Origin: Candidatus Sericytochromatia bacterium
GTDB lineage: Bacteria > Cyanobacteriota > Sericytochromatia > UBA7694
Direction: 5' to 3'
DNA: 64,000 nt
NCBI GenBank assembly: GCA_018780035.1
Contig: JADMKE010000001.1
Location: forward strand, 245,451 to 309,450
A program made the translations under genes and the position numbers. Positions 46,282 to 56,400 of this stretch are shown piece by piece. The notes below the pieces were generated by a model. That model ran no database searches. It saw only the letters and a program-made list of their open reading frames with translations, and was not told where the DNA came from. Each line of letters opens with the position of its first letter. Within the stretch, counting starts at the first letter, position 1.

Positions 46282-46559
46282 TGGCAACCTCGGCTAGGAG
46301 CATAATCATCTGGGCGTCATCATTTGGGCAAATCAACGGATTTTGGGCCGTCACTCTCCCCATTTTACCGCAAAAATGCAGCAGAGTCAGGCCGCAGTTT
46401 GATCCAGATCACAGGATCTTTGTGAGATCGTTTATAGATCTCCCTTTGCGACTGGGGCATAATCGAATTAATCTCTCCTGAAATGTCGCAAAGGTTCATC
46501 AACGGACCTTATTTCAGCCCACCCCTCAAAGGTGGGCGTTTCTTTTGGCTGTTTGAGAC
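46282..46559. other. intergenic region with possible small RNA
   Basis: No reading frame is convincing. The right end has stacked hairpins (GAAAT/ATTTC and AAGGT/ACCTT near 46479-46515) followed by a rightward terminator, although no rightward gene precedes them. Confidence 0.45.
46517..46546 (+). terminator. rightward intrinsic terminator without an upstream gene
   Basis: GCCCACC and GGTGGGC pair around a 7-nt loop, followed by GTTTCTTTT. Both flanking genes are leftward, so it would end an untranslated rightward RNA. Confidence 0.65.
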
Positions 46560-47426
46560 TCAGAAATGGTATTCATCTAAGAGCCCTTGGAGATCAGTCA
46601 CTTTTTCTATCCATTGGTTATAGGCCATTTCTAATTTTTGTATGTCCTGGCCTTGTTTATTTAAGTCATCCAATTTATCTGCCATGCGATCACACTGGTC
46701 TAAGATTGCCTCAAGCTCCTGCTCGCGCTCAAGTTCAGACATTAATCCTGGGTCTTGGACTTTTTGAATCAGCGCATTCACGCGATTGAGTTCAGTTTCA
46801 ATTTCTCCCAGAATAGAGGCATATGCACAAGCCAAATCCAAGCTTTGTTTGTGTCGTTTCCACAGGACATTGAGCGGATGGATTTTGTGCCTTAAATCCA
46901 TGACATCAAACTCTTTCTCAAGCGTTTGAATATACGCATTGAGCGTGTTGATCAGGGTTGTGAGTTTATCGAAAAGGTGTTGATTGACAGTTTCTTGGTT
47001 GCTGTTTTCTTGGCTTTTTAAATGGTAATGCAGATGTTTAACGATCATCTCCGCAACCTGATCATGGAGCCGATCCCAATCGATGTGGGTCTTTTGGGGG
47101 GGGCGAGGGGCATGTTTGGCCTGAGTTATATAATCCAGCATTTTATGGACATCTGGGTTATTCGGTGCATGCAACAAGGCCTCTTTGAGCATAAGTGTGG
47201 AACTGTCCCAATCGCCACTCAGAAGGAGCAAATAAGCCATTGCTAAATACGGTTCTGGTAGCGAAGGTGTTTGTGCCAGTGATTGCTTGAGCAGTTGGTA
47301 AGTCTGCCGGATTGTCTCTTCAGATGAAAAATTTTCGTTCTGTATCTGACACAATAGCGCTATTCCTTGAACTAGGAAAGAAGATTGTTCTGGATTTTGA
47401 GCCATTTTTTGGATTTCAGAAGTCAT
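46560..47426 (-). CDS. TPR and coiled-coil protein
   Basis: The 288-residue soluble protein has an N-terminal TPR-like part (about 35-105; 'SLPEPYLAMAYLLLLSGDWD' and 'EALLHAPNNPDVHKML'). A long helical, coiled-coil region follows (about 120-288; 'LNRVNALIQKVQ', 'LEREQELEAILDQCDRMADK'). It is probably a protein-interaction adaptor. The neighbouring rightward gene at 47695 also carries a TPR unit with similar phrasing, so the two may be divergently expressed relatives. Confidence 0.7.
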   Translation of the reverse strand: MTSEIQKMAQNPEQSSFLVQGIALLCQIQNENFSSEETIRQTYQLLKQSLAQTPSLPEPYLAMAYLLLLSGDWDSSTLMLKEALLHAPNNPDVHKMLDYITQAKHAPRPPQKTHIDWDRLHDQVAEMIVKHLHYHLKSQENSNQETVNQHLFDKLTTLINTLNAYIQTLEKEFDVMDLRHKIHPLNVLWKRHKQSLDLACAYASILGEIETELNRVNALIQKVQDPGLMSELEREQELEAILDQCDRMADKLDDLNKQGQDIQKLEMAYNQWIEKVTDLQGLLDEYHF

Positions 47427-47694
47427 CAGCAGGCAATTCTTGTATGTATGTCAGATTATGTCAAAACTTTGGATGGATCGAGCTAAACAGCTGAAGAAAC
47501 AGGTGAAATTAGTATAGGGATTGTTCTCTCAATCTGTCAACTGCTACCTTGGAAAATTGGGGTGTTCCAATGCGCTTTTCGATTTGCTTATCTTGTACGG
47601 TATTGAAAAATTATTTATTTAATGCCATAGTTATAAAGTATTTTGGCTAAATTTTGAGTTGTTAATTTATTACCAGTTTATTGAAGAGTGTTTT
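47427..47694. other. divergent promoter region, AT-rich
   Basis: This gap separates two divergently transcribed TPR genes and gets more AT-rich toward the right. It must carry promoters for both. I see no reading frame and no confident -35/-10 pair. Confidence 0.5.
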
Positions 47695-48147
47695 ATGCTG
47701 CTGACAAACGAAGAAGAACAAGCTGAAAGAGAGCAATTGGCCAGAGATTATTTGGAAATGGCCAATGCTGCTTTGGATTTGGCAAATCGCGAAAATTTTG
47801 CCAATCCCGGTGTTTTGGAAAAAGCAGGGGAATGTTTGATGCGTGCCCTGCAACTGAAGCCCGATTATCTTGAGGCCTTTTTGGCCTTGGCCTATCTCTC
47901 GGCGCAAGTGGGTTTGGCCCAACGTGCAGAAGATGCCTTGCTTCAAGCCCAAAATCTGGCTCCACACGACCCCCGCATTGCGGCTTTGCGCCATGAAATC
48001 CAAAACTATTTTAAACAGGTCCCTGTTTCACCCCAGCCCTATCTCGATCTGGAACCCCTGTTATCCCATCGCCTGCTCAAGCCTATTTTCCCTGAGCAGG
48101 CCAAACGGATTGCAGAAAAATTAGACGCTTTGGATTTTTTTTCCTGA
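47695..48147 (+). CDS. small TPR protein
   Basis: The 150-residue protein (MLLTNEEEQAEREQL...) contains a TPR pair around residues 45-95: 'AGECLMRALQLKPDYLEAFL' and 'AEDALLQAQNLAPHDPRIA'. A helical tail follows. GAAGAG lies about 9 nt before ATG 47695. It precedes the giant repeat-protein gene by a short gap and may share its transcript. Confidence 0.78.
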   Translation: MLLTNEEEQAEREQLARDYLEMANAALDLANRENFANPGVLEKAGECLMRALQLKPDYLEAFLALAYLSAQVGLAQRAEDALLQAQNLAPHDPRIAALRHEIQNYFKQVPVSPQPYLDLEPLLSHRLLKPIFPEQAKRIAEKLDALDFFS

Positions 48148-48194
48148 AGAGAGATCCTTTATTTTTAGCTAAAATTTGAAAGGAGAGGCGGAGA

Positions 48195-48281
48195 ATGACG
48201 AGCTATCAGTGGTTTAACTTCCTGAGCACAGACCATTCCTGTTCGGTTTCAGCGTCTTCCGCGCAACCTGATGAATATTAA
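48195..48281 (+). CDS. 28-codon leader ORF coupled to the giant gene
   Basis: ATG 48195 follows a very strong AAAGGAGAGGCGGAG site and opens a 28-residue frame (MTSYQWFNFLSTDHSCS...) that stops at 48281. The stop lies 11 nt inside the next gene, whose ATG 48271 has no ribosome site of its own. Translation of the large protein is therefore probably coupled to this leader. A frameshift giving a longer N-terminus is the alternative. Confidence 0.5.
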   Translation: MTSYQWFNFLSTDHSCSVSASSAQPDEY

Positions 48282-51200
48282 TATTACCAGTGCCAAAGTC
48301 TTTACCCCTGCTCAATTAGCTGCCAGTCCTGCCCTGACAGCCAAAACGCAGGTCAATCTCACCCAAGCGGCAGATGGTCTGCAGAGTTTGGGGACCACAG
48401 GGGCTCTCACCCAAGGGGCCAAAGATATTCGGGTCGAGTTGGCAGATCGGACGGTCGTCAATCTCAAGTTTAATGTGACTGCAGATGGTGCAACACGAGA
48501 AGACTTTTTGGCTGCTTTAAAACAGGCTGTTTCTGAAATGAGTGCAGCGGATTTGAGTCCTTCTCAGTTAAAAGTTAAAAAAGGCCTGGCTGACACCTAC
48601 CGTGTGCTGTCAGGTGCTCCCGGTATCCAACTTCAGAATGAAGATGCGTTGGCCCATAAGATGCAATCCCTCGATCAGCGCTTTCAGCGCTTGATGGGAG
48701 CCCAAAACGCTTTGAGTACCAGCACCACCCAGGATCATCGTTTAAAGGTGGTGCAAGGAGCCAAAATTAAACACAGCCAGGGCACCGATGGGGTGCCTTT
48801 TTCTGAGCAACGCCAACACAGTTTGGTCAAACGCTTTCCCCAATTGGCTCAGCACAGTTTAATTAAAAACTATGGGCTCTTGATGGCGAAAAACCAACAA
48901 CTCCTTTCCGCTCAAGATGGCTTGCGTTTGGCCCATCCGCGCTCGACCACTTATTTGAGAGATGGGCATGATGCTGTCGATGGTTTGTTTCGGGAGGTCA
49001 TGGGAAAAGCCAATTTGCCTCAGCTCGTCTTGCCTGATCAACGTTTTCTGGTCAATGCAGATATTTTAGAAAAATTGGAGATCTTGTTGGGGCCTGCAAA
49101 TAATAACCAATCGCTTTACCACAAACTCTTTGAAAATCCACCCACGATTGAGGATGTGGGCAGTGGCTTAAAGGTGCTCAATGTGCGCTTTCGTGCTGGT
49201 AATTTGGCTGAACAAGATGCGTTTATGGGAGAAACCAATAAACTGGATGCGCTCAAACATATTTTAAATACGATTGGGGCCACCCCTTCAACTTATATTG
49301 CTGAGGCCTTTATGCAACCCGCACTTGCTCCTTTGGCTTCAAACCCAGCTCTCAACAATGATGCCAAAGTGGATGATATTTTAGCGAGCCCAGCCATGGC
49401 AGAATTGGGTAAACTGGCAGAACAGCACACAGGTATGGGGGCGATGGCATCAGCCTCACACAATCTGATTCAGGGCTTATTTGGGCGCATTCCCCAAAAC
49501 CAAAACGGCAATCCCCTGATTGACAATGCTCTGCAACAAATTGAAAAATTGGTTGAAGTTATGGTGGCTTCAGGTGAACAGCCTGAGAATTTTTCCAAGG
49601 CATTCAATTTTCTAATAGAAGAACTGCAGATTGTCTTGGCTGAAGCCAAACCCTATACACCAGAACATTTTGAGGGCGGGCTTTCAATGGTGCGCTATGA
49701 ACGATTACCTGTGCTTGCTGATGTCCCCCCTGAAGGCATTACAGTGGGTTATGCCTCAAGTGGTATGGATGCTTTGAGCACTGCTTTTGCTGCAGCCAAA
49801 AGCATGCATGGGGCTCAGGTGAATCAAGTGATTCAGGGGGGAGACAATCTGAATTATTTTGAGGTGCCAGAGCTTTTAAAAGGGGGCCAATTGGGCAATG
49901 CCAATGAACCGATTATTACGGCGGCTCTCAATCCCAGCACCCCTCAAGCCAGTGTCAATATTCAGGAATTGGCGGCCAAGGTCAATCGGCGTATTGAGGA
50001 TCACAATCCAACCACCCTAATCTTGGATGTGACCATTGAAAGCGACAAAACCAAACTCAATGACCTAATGACAGCCCTCAAACCCAAAATTGATGATGGT
50101 TCCTTAAATGTCATTTTGTGCAAAAGCTATCAAAAATACGGTTCTTTGGGATCTGCCAAGATCATGGCTGGAAGCATTACCATGATTAACAATGGTGATG
50201 CAAAATTTAACGATGCCAAACAATTTATGACCGACTCGTGTGACCGTCTGGGTAATTTGGCTGTTGATGGCACTGGCAAGATGATCAAGGGAGAGAGTCA
50301 GTTCCTGACCCATTTGATTCGCTGCACCCATCCCGATGAAATTGAGCTAATTAAAGATGCAGCTCAGAAAGCCCAGTTTATTGATCGCTTTGTCTGGCCC
50401 CCCTCTTCTGACCGCCCACTCGATAGCAGTGTTGCTTCTTTGCCTTTTGTGGTGCGCAGCGATGCCGTGGGAACCAGTGCTGCGGGCAGGTTGAAGGTTG
50501 TTGGCATTGAAGAACGGGACAGTTTTAGCTTTTTGAATACCTCATTTTTAAAAATCAGCCCACCTGGTTCTCCCGTGTTTTTGCGCTTGAATCCCGGGCA
50601 TGAATCGCCCACTCGCATGGTCGAACAGTTTTTTGCTGTGGGGCATTTATCTTCCCAGGAGGGGGGGTATCCAAATTTGGTCACGCCAGCTCTGATCAGC
50701 AAAAAATTGAGTATGATTGATTTATTGGCCATGGGTGATGTACAGCCGCATATACAAGCGTTGAATGGGGTTGCAGCACATACACTACAAACAGGCACTG
50801 CGGCTCAGATTGAGGCAGCATTGGGCGTGCTTGGGCCTGCGCCGGGGCCAGAACTGTGTAAATTTATTGATGTGTATGTTGGGAGCCGGGGGTCACTTGG
50901 GCCTGCAGCAAACAGACCTTTGCCTGATGCCATTGTTGAGACGGCTCTAAGGGATCTCAGAGGTGGGAAAACTGAGTTGATGAATAAAGTGGATTTCTTG
51001 GCTCTTCCCAATGCGGGAGATCATCTCCAGGCTTTGGTGGGATTGCAGAATCAAACGTTGACGGCTGGAAGCGCTGATGATATTATCCTTGCTGCAAATG
51101 CCGGAGCCAATCCCGCTTTCTCTGACTTTATTCGGTCGTTTGTGGCCGTCAGAGGAGCAGAGGCCTTAACGCCTGCTCAGGTCTATGCCAAAACAGCGCT

Positions 51201-53298
51201 TGAGTTGCGTAAAGAGCCAGTTCTTCGGCTCAACCAGCTCGATCTCTTGGCCATTCCTGGCCGTACTCAGCATTTGGTCGCTTTGGCAAATGTTCAGCAG
51301 GATATACTTGAGGCGGGAAGTGTAGCCCAAATCTTAGCGGCTTTAGATCCTCCCCCAAGCGACCAAATGGTCACCTTTGTACACAAATTTGTTGAGATTC
51401 GTGGTGGTGCGCAGGCCACGCCACAACAGATTGTGGACCAAGCGTTGTTGGACATTAACACGGTTCATCCGGATTTTTGTAACAGAGCTAATTTTCTGTC
51501 TTTTGCCAATCCGATGCCACAAATAGAAGCTTTGGCCCACTTAAATGATATGGCTCTGCTGACAACGGGTTCAGCTGTTGAGATTGGGCAAAGGATTGTT
51601 GAGAATACCCAAACCAGAATGGCGTTTTTGGCTTTGCCAGAACAAGCCCAACGTCTGCTGGATTTGGGCCCGGTGCCCGAAGACACCTTAAAAACAGGCT
51701 CTGTTCAACAAATTGAACAGGCCCTTGGGGCTCCTGTCGCAGTTATTCCTGATGTCTTACATACCTTTATTACCCAGTTTGTGGCTGTGCGTGGAGACCG
51801 AGAAAAGACGCCTCAAGAGGTGATTGCTGAGTGCAATCACCAAGTGCAGGCGGTGTACCCAGGGACGCAAATCGTTTCAGGCAACCCGATTCCCGATCCT
51901 TTGGTTGTGAATGCTGACTTGACATCCTTTGTGACCCTGTTTACAACCGCCCGTGGAGCCAAACAAGAAAATCCCATGAAGATCTTGCAGGACTCCAAAA
52001 TGCTTTTCAGAGGTGATCAGGTGATGCCCAAAGCCGAGTTTTTAGACAACCTGTGTCAGTATCAAAGCAGCATGAAAGCCTCTTTGGTTCATTTGCTTCG
52101 CACAACGGGCAATTTAGCTACTGCCCCAGCCAAAGCTGCTGTGCAGACGGCCTATGAAAAAATCATCGCCCAAGATTTTCGCGGAGATGGGCCAGACAGC
52201 GAAAGTATCTCTCCGCAGACCCGTGCCACAATTATGAAAGACTGGGTCTCTTTCGCTCTGCCTGCTCTGCAGCCCACTGTACTAGAGTATCAAAGGCGAT
52301 TTGACAAAACCCATGAGCTTTTACAGATGCATGTGGATGATATGCCTGCCTATCAGCGTTTGAATGCGTTGGAGAGTATGGACAATAGGGTGTTTGCGAC
52401 ACCTCATCCTGGAGGTACGGGTGCGCCGCTTGCAGATCAGCAAAAATTGGTCAAAGTCTTGATTGAGGGGGCTCAGGCCCATGAAGTCTTTGGACTTTTA
52501 CAGGATCTGATGTTAAAAGACCCCGCCCAACCCGACAAAACCCAGGCACTCTTGACTGCCATTCGCGATCTTGGGGCTGAGCTGCCCAATGGCGGGGGAT
52601 TGCTGGAAGGCCCTGCTGTCTCCGTGCCTGGATTGACAGCAAAAGCCCAATTGCTTTTAGATCCCCATGCCCAGACTCATTTGGATAGTATTGCTGCACA
52701 GCTCGCAAATCTGCTCGCAAATCCGCTGATTACCCTTTCAGAAGAGAACTTAAATCAAGGCACGGCTGACGTCATCATTGGCGCTATGGATGCTCCTTCT
52801 GACGAACTCCAGGCCTTTGTGCGCAATTATGTCACTGCCCGCGATGCCCAACACACCAGCTTGGATGAAATCCGTCTGAGCACCTTCTCCCAAGCTGCGA
52901 CCCATATTCAAAACGTGAGCAATGTGGACGTACAGATCTTAAAAAGAGGGAATGCGGATGCGATTGTTGCCGCTCTGGGCATGCCTTTGCCGGTGCCTGA
53001 CCCGACTACCTTTATTCAAACCTATGTCCGTGTTCGCAACAGTTTTGACTACACAGATCTGATTAACCAGCAATTGCAGGGCTTGCCCGATGCCCAAAAC
53101 CATCTGCAAAGTCTAAATCTATTGCCCAATTGGAATCTGGCCACCAACGCACAAACAGCGGATAACATCATCGCTGCTTTGGGGAATGCACCGGCACCCA
53201 GCGCTGAACTGCAGAACTTTGTGCGTGACTATGTGCAAATTCGCAATCAGACAATTGAGTCGCCTGCAGATTTGCGGCAGCATTTGTTAACCTATTAA
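48271..53298 (+). CDS. 1675-residue repeat protein with PLP-transferase-like segment
   Basis: I do not recognise a family for the whole protein. The N-terminal ~480 residues are helical with no signal peptide. Residues about 490-700 look like the large domain of a Cys/Met-type PLP enzyme: 'ITVGYASSGMDALSTAFAAA', 'TTLILDVTIES' and 'LNVILCKSYQKYGSLGSAKI', where the Lys resembles the Schiff-base site. From about 830 on, ~90-residue helical units recur ('GSxxxIxxALG', 'FVxVRGxxxxTPxQI', 'LDLLALP'), with at least four clear copies and three weaker C-terminal ones. It is translationally coupled to the leader ORF. Subcellular location and role are unknown. Confidence 0.75.
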   Translation: MNINITSAKVFTPAQLAASPALTAKTQVNLTQAADGLQSLGTTGALTQGAKDIRVELADRTVVNLKFNVTADGATREDFLAALKQAVSEMSAADLSPSQLKVKKGLADTYRVLSGAPGIQLQNEDALAHKMQSLDQRFQRLMGAQNALSTSTTQDHRLKVVQGAKIKHSQGTDGVPFSEQRQHSLVKRFPQLAQHSLIKNYGLLMAKNQQLLSAQDGLRLAHPRSTTYLRDGHDAVDGLFREVMGKANLPQLVLPDQRFLVNADILEKLEILLGPANNNQSLYHKLFENPPTIEDVGSGLKVLNVRFRAGNLAEQDAFMGETNKLDALKHILNTIGATPSTYIAEAFMQPALAPLASNPALNNDAKVDDILASPAMAELGKLAEQHTGMGAMASASHNLIQGLFGRIPQNQNGNPLIDNALQQIEKLVEVMVASGEQPENFSKAFNFLIEELQIVLAEAKPYTPEHFEGGLSMVRYERLPVLADVPPEGITVGYASSGMDALSTAFAAAKSMHGAQVNQVIQGGDNLNYFEVPELLKGGQLGNANEPIITAALNPSTPQASVNIQELAAKVNRRIEDHNPTTLILDVTIESDKTKLNDLMTALKPKIDDGSLNVILCKSYQKYGSLGSAKIMAGSITMINNGDAKFNDAKQFMTDSCDRLGNLAVDGTGKMIKGESQFLTHLIRCTHPDEIELIKDAAQKAQFIDRFVWPPSSDRPLDSSVASLPFVVRSDAVGTSAAGRLKVVGIEERDSFSFLNTSFLKISPPGSPVFLRLNPGHESPTRMVEQFFAVGHLSSQEGGYPNLVTPALISKKLSMIDLLAMGDVQPHIQALNGVAAHTLQTGTAAQIEAALGVLGPAPGPELCKFIDVYVGSRGSLGPAANRPLPDAIVETALRDLRGGKTELMNKVDFLALPNAGDHLQALVGLQNQTLTAGSADDIILAANAGANPAFSDFIRSFVAVRGAEALTPAQVYAKTALELRKEPVLRLNQLDLLAIPGRTQHLVALANVQQDILEAGSVAQILAALDPPPSDQMVTFVHKFVEIRGGAQATPQQIVDQALLDINTVHPDFCNRANFLSFANPMPQIEALAHLNDMALLTTGSAVEIGQRIVENTQTRMAFLALPEQAQRLLDLGPVPEDTLKTGSVQQIEQALGAPVAVIPDVLHTFITQFVAVRGDREKTPQEVIAECNHQVQAVYPGTQIVSGNPIPDPLVVNADLTSFVTLFTTARGAKQENPMKILQDSKMLFRGDQVMPKAEFLDNLCQYQSSMKASLVHLLRTTGNLATAPAKAAVQTAYEKIIAQDFRGDGPDSESISPQTRATIMKDWVSFALPALQPTVLEYQRRFDKTHELLQMHVDDMPAYQRLNALESMDNRVFATPHPGGTGAPLADQQKLVKVLIEGAQAHEVFGLLQDLMLKDPAQPDKTQALLTAIRDLGAELPNGGGLLEGPAVSVPGLTAKAQLLLDPHAQTHLDSIAAQLANLLANPLITLSEENLNQGTADVIIGAMDAPSDELQAFVRNYVTARDAQHTSLDEIRLSTFSQAATHIQNVSNVDVQILKRGNADAIVAALGMPLPVPDPTTFIQTYVRVRNSFDYTDLINQQLQGLPDAQNHLQSLNLLPNWNLATNAQTADNIIAALGNAPAPSAELQNFVRDYVQIRNQTIESPADLRQHLLTY

Positions 53299-53315
53299 GT
53301 TTTTAATTAAAAAGA

Positions 53316-53342
53316 CCCCCCTGGATATTTAATCCAGGGGGG
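53316..53342. terminator. bidirectional terminator between two giant convergent genes
   Basis: An 11-bp stem CCCCCCTGGAT/ATCCAGGGGGG with a 5-nt loop. Read leftward it is followed by TCTTTTTAATT, so it ends the Ig-repeat gene; rightward the tail is only T-rich. Confidence 0.85.
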
Positions 53343-53360
53343 CCTCTTGTTTGTTTGAAC

Positions 53361-53383
53361 TGTGCCGAGCTGTACTCGGCACA
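53361..53383. other. 9-bp hairpin next to the terminator
   Basis: TGTGCCGAG and CTCGGCACA pair around 5 nt. It lacks a T run on either side and lies just after the stop of the leftward gene. Confidence 0.5.
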
Positions 53384-53406
53384 GCTCGGCCGTTCTTACC
53401 TCTTGC

Positions 53407-56400
53407 TTAAGGTGCGGGTTTGGTCACCACATTCTGCTTCAAGGTCACTGCGGTCTGGGCATAGAGGCGGCCATTGATAGAAGCCCCTGTTCCCAGATGG
53501 ACTGCGGTTTTACCCAGAAGGATGCCTTCCATATGGGCATTGCTGGCAAGATCGATGGTCCCGGCTACTTGCCAGAACACATTCTTGGGCAGCGCTCCAC
53601 CCGTCAGGATCACATTGGCAGTGGCTTGGTTCAAATCCCCAGCCACCTGTAAAATCCAGACATCGTTGGCCCCGCCGTTGAGCACGACATTGGTGGTGAT
53701 CAAGAGGTTGGTTCCCCACTTATACAGGCCTGGGGCCAGTATTTGGCCACCAATTTCTCCAGCACCCAGTTCAATAAAATTGGGTACCACGCGGCCAGCC
53801 GCATCGTTGTAGGCAATCTCCATATCCCCGATAGCGGTGGTCATTTTGGTGGGGGTGGGAGGTGTCAGGTTGGCGGCATAAATCCGGCCTGTCACCTGTC
53901 CAGCCGTGGCAAAGGTTGTGGAGGCGTCTAATGTCATTGAAAATCCAGTGATCGCGGTCAGGTCGATCGGGCTCACGCCAATATCTCCTGTGATTGCCGA
54001 GGCCGGAACCGTTGAGATCCCCGATTTCCCGAGAATCACAAAATCTCCAGCTGAGCGCAGATTGACTGGGGCCGGTCCTGCTGCTGAGGCAAAGGTCCAG
54101 ACCTTATTGCTGGCCAGGGCATTGCCCGCCAAATCTTTGGCTCCCCCGGTAATGGTGGCTGTATAGGTGGTATTCCTGAGCAGCTCATTGTCGGGAGTAA
54201 ACGTGGCCACATTGCCAGCGTAAGTCACAGCACCCGGAACGGGTGTCAGGCCTGGGCCTGTCACTGTGTAGGTCGCGGTGGTGATTGTCAGGGGATCCAT
54301 CGGCTCACTGAACGTGGCTGCCAGGGTACCATTGACAGCAACACTGCTGGTCGTATTAGCAGGATTGGTCGAATTGACTGTGGGCGCAGTGGTATCAGGT
54401 GTTGCTCCTGTCCCAAAGGTCCAGGTCTTTGTTCCGAGCAGAGCGTTGCCTGCCAGATCTTTGGCCCCCGTGGTAATTGTGGCCGTGAAGGTGGTATTCC
54501 CGGTTAGATTGGCAGTGGGGGTAAAGGTGGCAATATTGCCTGCATAACTCACAGCTCCCGAAACCGGTGTCACGCCTGGGCCAGTCAGCGTAAACGTGAC
54601 GGCTGTGAGTGTGAGCGGATCCATGGTTTCGCTGAAGGTCGCAGCGACACTGGTATTCACCGCATTCCCAATCGTTCCATTGTCTGGAGTGGTGGTGATC
54701 ACGGTCGGAGCCGTTGTATCGGGTGTGGCCCCAGTGGTAAATGTCCAGGTTTTATTCACCGCCAGGCTATTGCCTGCCAGGTCTTTTACGCCCGTGGTCA
54801 AGGTTGCTGTAAACAGGGTATTGCCTGCCAGTGGGTTGGTCGGGGTAAACGTGGCTGTGTTCCCAGCATAAGTGACTGCGCCAGAAACAGGTGTCAGGCC
54901 AGGGCCTGTCAGGGTAAAGGTCGTCGTGGTGATTGTCAGCGGATTCATGGGTTCACTGAATGTGCTGGCAAGGCTGCTGTTGACAGCCACTCCGACAGCC
55001 CCATTGGCAGGGTTGGAAGAGCTAAAGGTCGGGGCCGTGGTATCGGGGGTGGCCCCGGTGGTAAAGGTCCAGACTTTGTTCACAGCCAAGGCATTGCCCG
55101 AGAGATCTTTGGCTCCCGTGGTAATGGTGGCTGTAAAGGTCGTATTCCCGGCCAGATTGGCGGTGGGGGTAAAGGTGGCAATGGTGCCGGTATAACTCAC
55201 TGCGCCAGAAACAGGGGTGATTCCCGGTCCAAGCAGAGTAAAGGTCGTCGTCGTGAGTGTGAGCGGATCCATGGCTTCACTGAAAGTCGCAGCAATGCTA
55301 CCATTAACGGCCACTCCCACAGCGGCATTGGCCGGCGTGGTTGAACTCACCAGGGGCAGCGTACTGTCAGGGGTTGCGCCGGTAGTAAAGGTCCAGACCT
55401 TATTGACCGCCAGAGCGTTGCCTGCCAGATCTTTTGCACCCGTGGTCAAAGTTGCTGTAAACAGGGTGTTTGCAACCAGGGGATTGGTGGGTGTAAAGGT
55501 GGCAACCGTGCCCGCATAACTCACAGTGCCGGCCACGGGGGTCAGTCCCGGGCCTGTCACTGTATAGGTGGCGGTAGTGATCGTCAGGGGATCCATCGGC
55601 TCACTAAAGGTCGCAGCCAGGGTGCCATTGACAGCAACACCGATTGCGCCATTTGCGGGGTTAGAAGCGCTAAAGGTTGGGGCTGTTGTATCTGGCGTCG
55701 CTCCCGTGGTAAAGGTCCAGGTTTTAACTGTGACCAGATTATTGCCTGCGAGATCTTTGACTGCCGTGGTAATCGTGGCCGTAAACAAGGTGTTTGGGGC
55801 CAGTGGATTGGTGGGCGTAAAGGTTGCAGTGGTGCCGACATAACTCACGGTGCCTGCCACAGGGGTGAGTCCGGGACCGGTCAGGGTAAAGGTGGTCGTG
55901 GTAATGGTCAGCGGATCCATCGGCTCGTTAAAGGTCGTCGCAATACTGCCGTTAACGGCCACACCTGTGGCGCCATTGGCAGGGTTGGATGAACTGAGCA
56001 GCGGGGCCGTTGTGTCGGGGGTTGTCCCTGTGGTAAAGGTCCAGACTTTATTGACAGCCAGACTGTTGCCTGCCAGATCTTTTGCGCCCGTTGTGATCGT
56101 TGCGGTAAAGAGGGTGTTGGCAGCCAGATTGCTGTTGGGTGTAAAGGTGGCTGTGTTACCCGTATAACTGACTGTGCCAGCAACCGGGGTTACTCCAGGA
56201 CCTGCCAGGGTAAAGGTTGTATTATTGAGCGTGGTTGGATTCATCGGCTCACTGAAAGTCACGGAGAGTTTGCCGTTGACGGCCACACCCAGCGTTCCGT
56301 TGGTAGGTGTAGATCCGCTGAACAAAGGCTGTGTGGTGTCTGGGACGGGGCCTCCGCCACCGCCACCGCCACCGCCGCCGCCGCCACCGCCGCCGGATGA

